From assembly GCA_964625175.1 (NCBI GenBank), contig CAZVAO010000037.1, forward strand, positions 1 to 19,805: a stretch of 19,805 nucleotides of DNA. Direction: 5' to 3'. Position numbers and translations under genes: made by a program. The DNA comes from CAZVAO01 sp964625175. Lineage in GTDB: Bacteria > Bacillota > UBA994 > PWPR01. Within the stretch, counting starts at the first letter, position 1. Each line of letters opens with the position of its first letter. Of this stretch, positions 7,631 to 14,848 are shown one piece after another. Below the pieces are notes generated by a model, which saw nothing but the letters and a program-made list of their open reading frames with translations, made no database searches and was not told the origin of the DNA.

Positions 7631-7702
7631 GTTGCCAATAGCGCTACGCTAATCAAGGTTGCAAATAGCACCGCACTAAAGCGGTTGCAGGTCAATAATT
7701 AG
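7630..7702 (+). repeat. imperfect tandem repeat, period 26-27 bases, in frame after the lipid kinase stop
   Basis: GGTTGC recurs at 7630, 7657 and 7683. The first two units align over about 27 bases and share GGTTGC, AATAGC and a CTAA near the end; the third keeps only the start. Read in the kinase frame after its TAG, the first two units encode VANSATLIK and VANSTALKR, and the frame closes with TAG at 7700-7702. Whether this is translated is unknown. Confidence 0.55.
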
Positions 7703-7914
7703 CCAAGTTAAAGCATGCAGGGAGTACGCGTAGTTCGCTGGGAGGCCTTTTCTAAATAGACCCAATACTCGGAAATTAGCTCGCGAAGTCCACGTAACCG
7801 TGGACTTTTTCAATTATTTAAGGATCTAAGTGGTAAAAACTTATTTAGAGTGCAGGAATATCATGGTTTATGTATAAATTATAGTGTTAATGTCAAGAAG
7901 AATGGAGGGCTATT
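7703..7914. other. non-coding spacer with possible RNA structure
   Basis: This spacer has no supportable gene. Before the terminator at 7787-7810 it contains the 8-base palindrome TACGCGTA and short complementary pieces such as GAGTA with TACTC, so the 3' untranslated region may be structured. After the terminator it is AT-rich and presumably holds the promoter of the M14 genes. TATAAA at 7873-7878 is a possible -10, but no matching -35 was found. GGAGG at 7904-7908 is the ribosome binding site of the first M14 gene. Confidence 0.4.
7787..7810 (+). terminator. intrinsic terminator downstream of the lipid kinase
   Basis: A perfect 8-bp stem AGTCCACG/CGTGGACT with a TAAC loop is followed directly by a T5 run. 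It closes the transcription unit of the lipid kinase and separates it from the M14 pair. Confidence 0.9.
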
Positions 7915-9540
7915 GTGTATCAAAAGAATAAATACTTAAAGCATGCTGAGATTCACCAACAACTCGTCGAGTGGCAAACGGCATATCCAGAGCTATTTAG
8001 CTTTGAAGTAATTGGTAAAAGTTATGAGCAGCGAGATATCTGGGCAGTTACTTTAACCGATACAACCGTTAGAGCGCCACAGGAGAAACCAGCGTATTAC
8101 ATTGACGCGAATCATCATGCCGGAGAGGTTACGGGCAGTGCAGTGGCTATGTATACAGTTGACTTTCTGTTAAACGGCTTCATGAAAGGTGATGAAAGAG
8201 CTGTAAGACTCTTAACGGAATACACATTTTATGTCATCCCCAGAATCGCGGTGGATGGCTCTGAATTGTATTTAACGACACCTAATTTATTGCGAAGTAG
8301 TGTGAGGGAGTATTCTCCACTCATTCGTAAGGGAACAGTCCCCGAAGATATTAATGGTGACGGACGCATTTTGGAAATGCGTGTTAAATCCGCTACTGGA
8401 TCATATAAAATAAGCGAACACGATTCGCGTTTGATGATTCCTCGTCAACCAGATGATTATGCGGGGGACTTTTATGATCTCCTGCCTGAAGGCCTCATTG
8501 AGGATTATGATGGCGTTGAAATCAAGCCGCGCAGACAGAAATGGGGTCTTGATCTCAATCGCAATTATCCAATGAATTGGCGGCCCGAAGTGCGTCAACC
8601 TGGGGCGGGTCCCTATCCACTTAGCGAATCTGAGACAAAATCAGTAGCAGATTTTATTTTAGGGCATCCTAATATCGCTGGGATTATGTCTTATCACACA
8701 TCGGGGGGCATTATTCTACGTCCGCGTTGTGCTTATAGTGACAAGGAAATTCCAAAACTGGATAGCGAGTTCTTCAAACAAATCGGCTTGCGTGGAGAAG
8801 AACTAACTGGGTACCCATGTTGGTCAATTTTCGAGAATTTTACAGTTAATAAAGAGCGACCGACCGTTGGCAGTTTCATCGGATTTACCTACGATTACCT
8901 AGGGATATACACGTTTGCAACAGAGTTATGGGATATGCGTGGACGTGCTGGGTTAGCTAAAATTGATCTTGAAGCGCGAATCAAACAAACCATTGAGGAT
9001 AAGGAAAAAGATGGTCTAGCCTTGTTACAGTGGAACGACGAGCAATTTGACGGTAAATTATTTGTGGACTGGACGGGCTTTGAGCATCCGCAGTTGGGTA
9101 TGGTAGAGATTGGTGGCTGGGAGCCGAAATTCGGTCGTCAGAACCCACCAAGTCATTTGTTGGAGGAAGAGTGTCATAAGAACATGCTCTTTACACTATC
9201 CCATGCCGAGGCATTACCGAATCTACGCTGGCTGAAAACAGAATGCACGCCTATGGGTAATGGTGTTTACAAAGTCAGAATAGAGTTTGTGAATGCAGGT
9301 TACATGGTGACTTCCGGTAGTGAAATGGCTCAGAAGAATAAAATCGCTGACCACATTCTTATTACAATGGATCCTACTGTGGAAGTCCTTAATGGATTTG
9401 CCGAACAGGAGCGCGCGTTCTTGCCAGGTTTCAGCAAAGCTCAGGCTGAATGGTTAGTTAAAGCAGGGGATTGTAAAACCCTAACAGTCACTGTACAAGC
9501 GGACCGTGCCGGCATGCTCCGTCACACATTTGAACTATAG
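7915..9540 (+). CDS. M14 family zinc carboxypeptidase, first of a tandem pair
   Basis: A 541-residue metallopeptidase of family M14. The zinc-binding HxxE motif is HAGE (His68, Glu71), the third ligand is His261 in SYHTSG, the substrate-binding LDLNRNYP block spans about residues 212-219, and the catalytic glutamate is Glu337 in ATELWD. Asp145-Gly150 (DINGDG) looks like a calcium-binding loop inserted in the catalytic domain. The C-terminal third is likely an all-beta accessory domain. No signal peptide or transmembrane segment is visible, so it is probably cytoplasmic. The start is GTG, six bases after GGAGG. A close paralogue follows after 17 bases. M14 enzymes remove C-terminal amino acids, and some cut gamma-D-glutamyl bonds in peptidoglycan peptides; which applies here is not known. 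Confidence 0.9.
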   Translation: MYQKNKYLKHAEIHQQLVEWQTAYPELFSFEVIGKSYEQRDIWAVTLTDTTVRAPQEKPAYYIDANHHAGEVTGSAVAMYTVDFLLNGFMKGDERAVRLLTEYTFYVIPRIAVDGSELYLTTPNLLRSSVREYSPLIRKGTVPEDINGDGRILEMRVKSATGSYKISEHDSRLMIPRQPDDYAGDFYDLLPEGLIEDYDGVEIKPRRQKWGLDLNRNYPMNWRPEVRQPGAGPYPLSESETKSVADFILGHPNIAGIMSYHTSGGIILRPRCAYSDKEIPKLDSEFFKQIGLRGEELTGYPCWSIFENFTVNKERPTVGSFIGFTYDYLGIYTFATELWDMRGRAGLAKIDLEARIKQTIEDKEKDGLALLQWNDEQFDGKLFVDWTGFEHPQLGMVEIGGWEPKFGRQNPPSHLLEEECHKNMLFTLSHAEALPNLRWLKTECTPMGNGVYKVRIEFVNAGYMVTSGSEMAQKNKIADHILITMDPTVEVLNGFAEQERAFLPGFSKAQAEWLVKAGDCKTLTVTVQADRAGMLRHTFEL

Positions 9541-9557
9541 AAAAGAGGTAAAATAAT

Positions 9558-11189
9558 ATGATTTTTGATCCATCCGTTTATCTAAAGTACGATGAAATTG
9601 TTACGCTATTGAACCAGTGGCACGAGGAAAACCCCAATATCACAAAAGTTTATTCAATTGGGAAGACCTATGAAGGTCGCGATATTATGCTAATGGAAAT
9701 AACCAATCAAGATACGGGCTGTGGAGAAGATAAACCCGGATACTATGTTGATGGCAACTTCCATGCAGGTGAAGTAACAGGCTGTGCCACAGCAATGTAT
9801 ATGATTAACCATATCATGAATAACTATGGAACCGATCCGGATATGACATATATCGTGGATAACTTTGTGCTCTATGTGGTGCCCCGCGTTAGTTGCGACG
9901 GGTCTGAACTCTACTTGACAACCCCCATGACATTGCGTAGCAGCGTGCGCCCTTATCCGTTTGTTGACAAGCAGCCGGGTCTTCATATTGGTGACATTAA
10001 TGGGGATGGTTATATCACACAAATGCGCATCAAAGATCCTAATGGCAATTGGAAAGTGTCGGAAAAAGATGCTCGCCTGATGATTAGCCGCCAGCCAGAT
10101 GACGTTTGTGGAGAATTCTACCGTGTTTATAATGAAGGTGATATTGTTGATTATGATGGATTTGAAGTAGAGGTTGCTCAACCACTATTTGGTCTGGATA
10201 TCAACCGCAATAGCCCTGTTAATTGGAAGCCCGAGCACGTTCAAAAAGGTGCAGGCCCTTACCCATTCAGTGAGCCAGAAACGCGCAGTGTCGGCAACTT
10301 TATTCTTGCGCACCGCAATATTGCAGGTTTGATGTCCTACCACACTACATCAGGCGTTCACCTACGTCCAAGTGCCCAGGTACCAGACAGCAAAATGAAT
10401 CAACAAGATGTCAAAATGTTCAAGGAAATCGGCGAACGTGGTAAAGCGTATACCGACTATCCTCATGTTAATACAGTTGAAGGATTTGTTTCATCACCAC
10501 AAACGGGCATCTTCATGGATTGGGCTTACGAGAACGAGGGTATTATCTCTTGGTCAACAGAGCTTTGGGATTTGATGCAACGTGCAGGTATTGAAATCAA
10601 AAACTTTAAAGATCGCTATGCACGGAAGAATTACAAAACTGAAGAAGAGGATGGCCTCAAACTGTTAGCTTGGAACGACAAAGAATTAGATGGCGATGCG
10701 TTTATTGATTGGACGCCTTTTGAGCATCCACAACTCGGTGAGGTAGAAATTGGTGGATTTAAAACAAAATTCTTCCGTCAAAACCCTCCCAATAAATTCT
10801 TAGAGCAAGAGTGCAAAAAGAATACAGAGTTTACATTTGTCCATATTAAAGCTTTGCCAAAGCTCAATATTGCTGATGTGAAATGCGAAAAAGTAAGTGA
10901 TGCAATTTACAAGATCAGTGCAGCTGTGCAAAACGTTGGTTACCAGCCCACATCAGGTTCTGGTATCGCCAAGGGTATGAAGAAAGTCGCTAAGGTTGAA
11001 GCCTCACTCAACTTGCCAGAAGGTGCAAAGGTCCTCGTCAACAAGAACAAAATTGACCTTGGCCACATGGATGGTTGGAGCGCTAAAAAAGTAGAGTGGT
11101 TGATCCATTCAGGTGGTTCAGATCAAGTCACAATATCCGTCACTTCTGATCGTGCCGGAAAAGTTAAGTGTGATGTGCCACTTAAATAG
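9558..11189 (+). CDS. M14 family zinc carboxypeptidase, second of a tandem pair
   Basis: A 543-residue paralogue of the preceding gene with the same domain layout: HAGE (His69, Glu72), a DINGDG loop (Asp146 to Gly151), LDINRNSP (from Leu213), SYHTTSG (His262) and STELWD (Glu335). The aromatic residue after NRN in the first copy is serine here, a position near the substrate carboxylate-binding arginine, which suggests a different side-chain preference. It too lacks a signal peptide. AAGAGGT lies before the ATG, 17 bases after the stop of the first copy, so the two form an operon that ends in the terminator at 11200-11235. The degree of divergence points to an old duplication. Substrate is unknown. 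Confidence 0.9.
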   Translation: MIFDPSVYLKYDEIVTLLNQWHEENPNITKVYSIGKTYEGRDIMLMEITNQDTGCGEDKPGYYVDGNFHAGEVTGCATAMYMINHIMNNYGTDPDMTYIVDNFVLYVVPRVSCDGSELYLTTPMTLRSSVRPYPFVDKQPGLHIGDINGDGYITQMRIKDPNGNWKVSEKDARLMISRQPDDVCGEFYRVYNEGDIVDYDGFEVEVAQPLFGLDINRNSPVNWKPEHVQKGAGPYPFSEPETRSVGNFILAHRNIAGLMSYHTTSGVHLRPSAQVPDSKMNQQDVKMFKEIGERGKAYTDYPHVNTVEGFVSSPQTGIFMDWAYENEGIISWSTELWDLMQRAGIEIKNFKDRYARKNYKTEEEDGLKLLAWNDKELDGDAFIDWTPFEHPQLGEVEIGGFKTKFFRQNPPNKFLEQECKKNTEFTFVHIKALPKLNIADVKCEKVSDAIYKISAAVQNVGYQPTSGSGIAKGMKKVAKVEASLNLPEGAKVLVNKNKIDLGHMDGWSAKKVEWLIHSGGSDQVTISVTSDRAGKVKCDVPLK

Positions 11190-11199
11190 GTGATTGAAT

Positions 11200-11235
11200 A
11201 GAAGGCTGTTTTCATGCAGCCTTCTTTCTTCTTCA
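11200..11235 (+). terminator. intrinsic terminator after the M14 pair
   Basis: A 9-bp perfect stem AGAAGGCTG/CAGCCTTCT with an 8-base loop is followed by a pyrimidine-rich tract TTCTTCTTC rather than a pure T run. It begins 10 bases after the stop of the second M14 gene. Confidence 0.75.
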
Positions 11236-11495
11236 ACGAATGGATTCAACAGGTGGTGGGAGCGAAAAATATGCGAGAGTTACTGAGTATTCTGCAAGAT
11301 GAGCGCTAGCGTTTTGTTTAATAATGGAACGCTTAAATCGGCGATAACGCGCTAGAGCCAGTGGCTCAAAGCTTAAATAGTGTGGATTTTTTCAACTAAA
11401 ACCGCAAAAACGCAAAATATCTACTGTTTCTGCGCTTTAATAGTTAATAATTGTAAAATAGGACAGGCTGTATATATGCAAATTAGATAAAACTT
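11236..11495. other. non-coding spacer before the pilin operon
   Basis: About 260 bases with no supportable gene. It contains a small hairpin GAGCC/GGCTC (11355-11367) with a T6 run about 20 bases later, and CGCA-rich segments in both orientations near 11400-11440 that could pair. A 12-codon frame with a weak ribosome binding site at 11271-11309 is too short to support. The AT content rises toward the predicted pilin promoter. Confidence 0.4.
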
Positions 11496-11504
11496 TGCTA
11501 TAAT
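11496..11504 (+). promoter_or_regulatory. extended -10 promoter of the pilin operon
   Basis: TGCTATAAT is a perfect extended -10 element (TGn followed by TATAAT at 11499-11504). No good -35 box lies 16-18 bases upstream, as often found for extended -10 promoters. It is about 40 bases ahead of the first prepilin start and would drive the seven-gene operon. Confidence 0.6.
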
Positions 11505-11542
11505 AATTAATACAAGGTACAAAGGGATAAAGGGTGAATATA

Positions 11543-11983
11543 ATGAGCTCGCGTATTAAATTTAATACAAACAAAGGCTTTACTTTTATTGAGCTATTAA
11601 CGACAGTTAGTATTGTTGTTATGGTCGTCACGCCAATGATCTATCTCTTTGACAATTTAACAGATCAGGCAATGAACGCTCATGTCATGATTGAGGCTAA
11701 TTTTGTGTGTAGCGGATTTCTTGAAAGAGTGAAGTATGATGTCGGTCTTTTTGGCAGTGATGGGATTTTAGCAGCTCAGACTGAATACTTGGAACCTGGC
11801 GAAACGAGGACCTTGCCTGCAGTAATTGACACCTATAATGAGTATATCTATTACAATATCCCAAACGACTATGTCGCAACTGTCAATTTGACAGAGCAAA
11901 GTACATCGCTATATTTAATTGAAATTACTCTGAGCAAAGCGGATATTAGTATTGAGATGAAGAGTTTGGTGTACCATGAATAA
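11543..11983 (+). CDS. prepilin-like protein, GspI/PilV-like minor pilin
   Basis: A 146-residue protein with a class III (prepilin) signal. After a short basic leader, NKG|FTFIELL gives the prepilin peptidase site after glycine, phenylalanine at +1 and the conserved glutamate at +5, followed by one hydrophobic helix to about residue 40. The rest is a small periplasm-like globular domain with no recognised fold. Its place directly before GspJ-like and GspK-like genes suggests the GspI/PilV role in a pseudopilus tip; this is an inference from order. I chose ATG at 11543, with AGGGTGA upstream; the GTG at 11534 overlaps that site but cannot be excluded. It is the first gene of the operon and overlaps the next by 8 bases. 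Confidence 0.8.
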   Translation: MSSRIKFNTNKGFTFIELLTTVSIVVMVVTPMIYLFDNLTDQAMNAHVMIEANFVCSGFLERVKYDVGLFGSDGILAAQTEYLEPGETRTLPAVIDTYNEYIYYNIPNDYVATVNLTEQSTSLYLIEITLSKADISIEMKSLVYHE

Positions 11984-12485
11984 TAAGGGATTCACACTAA
12001 TAGAAGTTTTAGTTGCTTTAATGCTAATGGGAATCGTCGTATTGATGGTCAGTGATGACTATGATAATAGTATCCGTTATTGGCATTCGGTCGTAAAACT
12101 ATCGGATATGCGTCAGTACGCGCGCTATAATATGCAAGCGATTTGTGAAGATGTACGCTACGCTACTGACGTGGAGGATTTAGAAGATAACGATATCATC
12201 GATTTAAGAATGACGCCGAATACCTTGGGCTTAGAGTTAACTTTTAACGATGGTACTAAGAAATATTACAAAATTTTAAACGACCGTGAGTTAGCGGTGG
12301 GTGATGCAATAACGAATCTTCGCTCAGTTGGTGGGCCGATTGCAGAAGTTGTGATTCGCCGGATTCGCTATTATTCGAGTGTCGGCACCTTGTATGAGAT
12401 TACATTACGTACTGCCGATATCTATTACCATTCCGTGCCAAGCATTGAGTTAAAGCAATTCGTCTTTGCACCGAATATTCGCTAG
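11976..12485 (+). CDS. prepilin-like protein, GspJ/PilW-like minor pilin
   Basis: A 169-residue prepilin with a very short leader, MNNKG|FTLIEVLVAL, so cleavage after Gly5, methylatable Phe at +1 and Glu at +5. A single N-terminal hydrophobic helix of about 22 residues follows. The region after the helix (MRQYARYNMQAICEDVRYAT) resembles the GspJ/PilW pattern in which a helix ends in an acidic-basic D-x-R-x-A segment, followed by a beta-rich domain. It overlaps the preceding prepilin gene by 8 bases, which indicates translational coupling; its own ribosome binding site is weak. The specific GspJ label is tentative; the prepilin class is clear. Confidence 0.82.
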   Translation: MNNKGFTLIEVLVALMLMGIVVLMVSDDYDNSIRYWHSVVKLSDMRQYARYNMQAICEDVRYATDVEDLEDNDIIDLRMTPNTLGLELTFNDGTKKYYKILNDRELAVGDAITNLRSVGGPIAEVVIRRIRYYSSVGTLYEITLRTADIYYHSVPSIELKQFVFAPNIR

Positions 12486-12498
12486 TAGGAGTGATGGG

Positions 12499-12972
12499 AT
12501 GGTTCGAAAAAACGAAGGTAGCTTGATGATATGGGTGCTGGTTGTTTTGGCCGTATTATCCATGGTGGTGGTCGTCTATGCGCGCATGATTAATTTGGAT
12601 TATCAAATCGGGATTAGTCAATATAAGCAGCTTACAGCTGAAGAGATGGCTTTTTCAGGCTTAGCTATCGCCCAAGAGTACTTTAGTGTTAATAGTGGTG
12701 AAGTAGTCACCTTCTATAATCGGTATGGTATTGGTGTAGCCGATGAGGTTGAGCTTTATCCCAATAAAAATTCATTATTTTATGGGTTGAATACGGCAGA
12801 ATTGGCTTTAGCGACGGACCTATCGATTGAGAGTATTAAATTAATTGAAAATGTTGCTGGCGATGTTTGGATTCAAGTTGAGGGATCTAGTGGTACAGCG
12901 ACTAGAACCGTGATCCAGAAGGTCGTAAATTTTACGAGTAGCATTCAGTTTACGACTGTCACAAGAAAGTAG
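12499..12972 (+). CDS. GspK/PilX-like minor pilin without the +5 glutamate
   Basis: A 157-residue protein with a short leader MVRKNEG, then SLMIWVLVVLAVLSMVVVV as a hydrophobic helix and a later AEEMAFSGLAIAQEY segment. That segment matches the A-E-x-x-x-x-S/A-G-L pattern of PilX and GspK N-terminal regions. A prepilin peptidase site after Gly7 is plausible. The +5 residue is tryptophan instead of glutamate, which is the known feature of GspK, the pseudopilin at the filament tip. It is shorter than classical GspK, lacking the large alpha domain. The ATG at 12499 follows AGGAG by seven bases; the longer in-frame start at 12466 overlaps the upstream gene without support. Identity is inferred from motif and operon position. 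Confidence 0.7.
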   Translation: MVRKNEGSLMIWVLVVLAVLSMVVVVYARMINLDYQIGISQYKQLTAEEMAFSGLAIAQEYFSVNSGEVVTFYNRYGIGVADEVELYPNKNSLFYGLNTAELALATDLSIESIKLIENVAGDVWIQVEGSSGTATRTVIQKVVNFTSSIQFTTVTRK

Positions 12973-13024
12973 TTGGATTAATTTTTATTGGCTTCATGAA
13001 TAGCTTAGGAAAGGGTGAACGAAT

Positions 13025-14170
13025 TTGGGTTTAAATATGGAAATTAAGATGCCCAATATCAATTTTGATTTTATTCACAAATACAGGCGCGATAAGCCCA
13101 AGCGTAAAATGCCGGGTAAAGTAGTGGCAGTCGATGTGGGGTCATTTGCCTTAAAACTGATTGAAGTCAAACTTGGCAAGAATCCTGAGATTACTAAGGT
13201 AGTTTATCACCCTTGGTCTCAAGCGGTTGTTAATGCTGATGAGGAAGAAGTTTTCCGAAATCCCTACCTTTTTCATGAGTTTGCCCAGGTGTTACAAGAT
13301 CATCACATTAAGAACAGGGATTTTTACGTCGCTGCTGCGAGTAAAGATATCATAATGCGGCCCTTTATTTTCCCTGCTAGTATTCCAACATATGAGATTC
13401 GTAAATTATTGGAATTTAATATCGAGGATCAGATTCCCTATCCATTAGAAGATGTCTATTATGATTATTCAGTTGTAAAACGGGATGACAAAGGGCTTCA
13501 TATTCAAACTTTTGCTACCCAACGATTCCATGTCGATAACATGATCAGCTTTTATAATGCCTTACAGCGCAACTTGAGGAGTGTCAATATTTATCCTATG
13601 ATGTTGCGGCAAGCGATTGAAATCAATAATGAGGCTACTCAGTCAAGCAATAGTTTATTAATCATTGTTAATATTGGAGCAGCCCAGACGGAGATCGTGA
13701 TCTATGGTAAAAGTGAGATTTTATTCTTGCGCACCATCGATTTGGGAGGTGACAATTTCACGGTTGCATTGAGCCATTATTATGAAGGCGATGGGGCTGA
13801 GATTGAAAGAGTGAAGCATGAAAATGGTTTGATCGGCGCAATGGATTTGCCTGAAGTTATGGGTGTGCAGAACGAGCTTTTCAATAATATATGGGATGCG
13901 ATTCAATACGTTACATCGCGCAATCAAAATTATGAAGTTTTTGATATTATGTTAACTGGTGGGTCGGCTAGTCTTAAGGGATTGGCCAGTAAACTGCGCC
14001 GATTTATTGAGGTTCAGGTGCATAATCCTTCAGATATGACGATGGTTGAGGTACAGGTCTTTAATCCTTTTCAAAATCTTAATGTTGCCGCCGATATAGA
14101 CTTAGAAGCCTATCGTACACTTATTTCTTCATTTGCAGCAGTTGTTGGCTTAGCCTATGGGGGGGTGTAA
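13025..14170 (+). CDS. pilM: type IV pilus assembly protein PilM
   Basis: A 381-residue cytoplasmic actin-like ATPase-fold protein that binds the N-terminal tail of PilN at the membrane. The PilM signature is present: VVAVDVGSFALKLIEVK (phosphate 1 loop), then LEFNIEDQIPYPLEDVYYDY, IVNIGAAQTEIVIY and IMLTGGSASLKGL. A basic N-terminal extension of about 30 residues precedes the fold. The start is taken as TTG at 13025 because AGGGTGA ends six bases upstream; an ATG at 13037 lacks a good site. The gene ends in a G7 tract immediately before pilN, with the stop overlapping the pilN start by one base (TAATG). The N-terminal INLLP segment of the next protein is its expected binding partner. Confidence 0.93.
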   Translation: MGLNMEIKMPNINFDFIHKYRRDKPKRKMPGKVVAVDVGSFALKLIEVKLGKNPEITKVVYHPWSQAVVNADEEEVFRNPYLFHEFAQVLQDHHIKNRDFYVAAASKDIIMRPFIFPASIPTYEIRKLLEFNIEDQIPYPLEDVYYDYSVVKRDDKGLHIQTFATQRFHVDNMISFYNALQRNLRSVNIYPMMLRQAIEINNEATQSSNSLLIIVNIGAAQTEIVIYGKSEILFLRTIDLGGDNFTVALSHYYEGDGAEIERVKHENGLIGAMDLPEVMGVQNELFNNIWDAIQYVTSRNQNYEVFDIMLTGGSASLKGLASKLRRFIEVQVHNPSDMTMVEVQVFNPFQNLNVAADIDLEAYRTLISSFAAVVGLAYGGV

Positions 14171-14808
14171 TGATGAACTCAATCAACCTATTACCTGTTG
14201 GCTATAAAGCACCATACCGTTTTAGGTACTCGTTTGTTTTTCTCCTTGTATTATTTATTGTAGGTGCTGTGTATCTATCCTATTCAATCCTAGTGGTCAG
14301 TTTAGAGCGTCAACAATTACGACTCGATTTGACCTCCACAGAAGATCAAATTGCCACTTTAGCTCCAGTAGCCGAGTTAAAAGATCGAATTAGCATTGTA
14401 CGTACGGAGGCAGATGCGATTCAAACCGAGTACCAACAGGGTAGGATCTATGAGAGTGACGTATTAGCTATGACGGACCTAATTTTACCAGACAACGTCA
14501 GTGTGAAAACCCTTGAAATTGCACCAGATGGGTTTGTTACTTTAACGGATTGTGTCGCTGCGAGTTACGATGCGTTACTCGAAGTATTGCGCAATATTCA
14601 AAATATCCCAGAAGTGCAAGGGATTCAAATGTCACGTATTGTTAAAGGTGAATCTGAAATGACACGGCGAGTAATGGATATCTTTCCAGACCGCGAAGAA
14701 GAAGCTGCAAAATATTTCAATATGGGAAGTTTGACTACAAGTGATCTTTTCAAAGATACTTATACATTTAATATCTCATTCCGTATTGCTAGCTTGCCCA
14801 CTAGCTAG
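14170..14808 (+). CDS. pilN: PilN-like type IV pilus assembly protein
   Basis: A 212-residue bitopic membrane protein. It starts MMNSINLLP, the conserved INLLP motif by which PilN docks in a groove of PilM, followed by a single transmembrane helix (about residues 20-45), a coiled-coil region and a ferredoxin-like extracytoplasmic domain. It pairs with the PilO-like protein downstream. Start choice is between ATG at 14170 and ATG at 14173, both after a GGGGGTG stretch; translational coupling to pilM is likely because of the TAATG overlap. Sequence after the motif is divergent, so the gene is assigned by motif, topology and neighbours. Confidence 0.85.
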   Translation: MMNSINLLPVGYKAPYRFRYSFVFLLVLFIVGAVYLSYSILVVSLERQQLRLDLTSTEDQIATLAPVAELKDRISIVRTEADAIQTEYQQGRIYESDVLAMTDLILPDNVSVKTLEIAPDGFVTLTDCVAASYDALLEVLRNIQNIPEVQGIQMSRIVKGESEMTRRVMDIFPDREEEAAKYFNMGSLTTSDLFKDTYTFNISFRIASLPTS

Positions 14809-14848
14809 AAATGAAATCGTTAAATAGTAGTTTGACAAGGAGTATGAA

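Noticed and set aside
9690..10181. 163-codon minus-strand open frame opposite the second M14 gene
   Set aside because: The plus-strand frame has all M14 motifs; the antisense translation is isoleucine- and histidine-rich with no domain character.
11271..11309. 12-codon peptide frame (MRELLSILQDER) with a purine-rich upstream stretch
   Set aside because: Too short, with a poor and distant ribosome binding site and no repeat or homologue visible; easily chance in a 260-base spacer.
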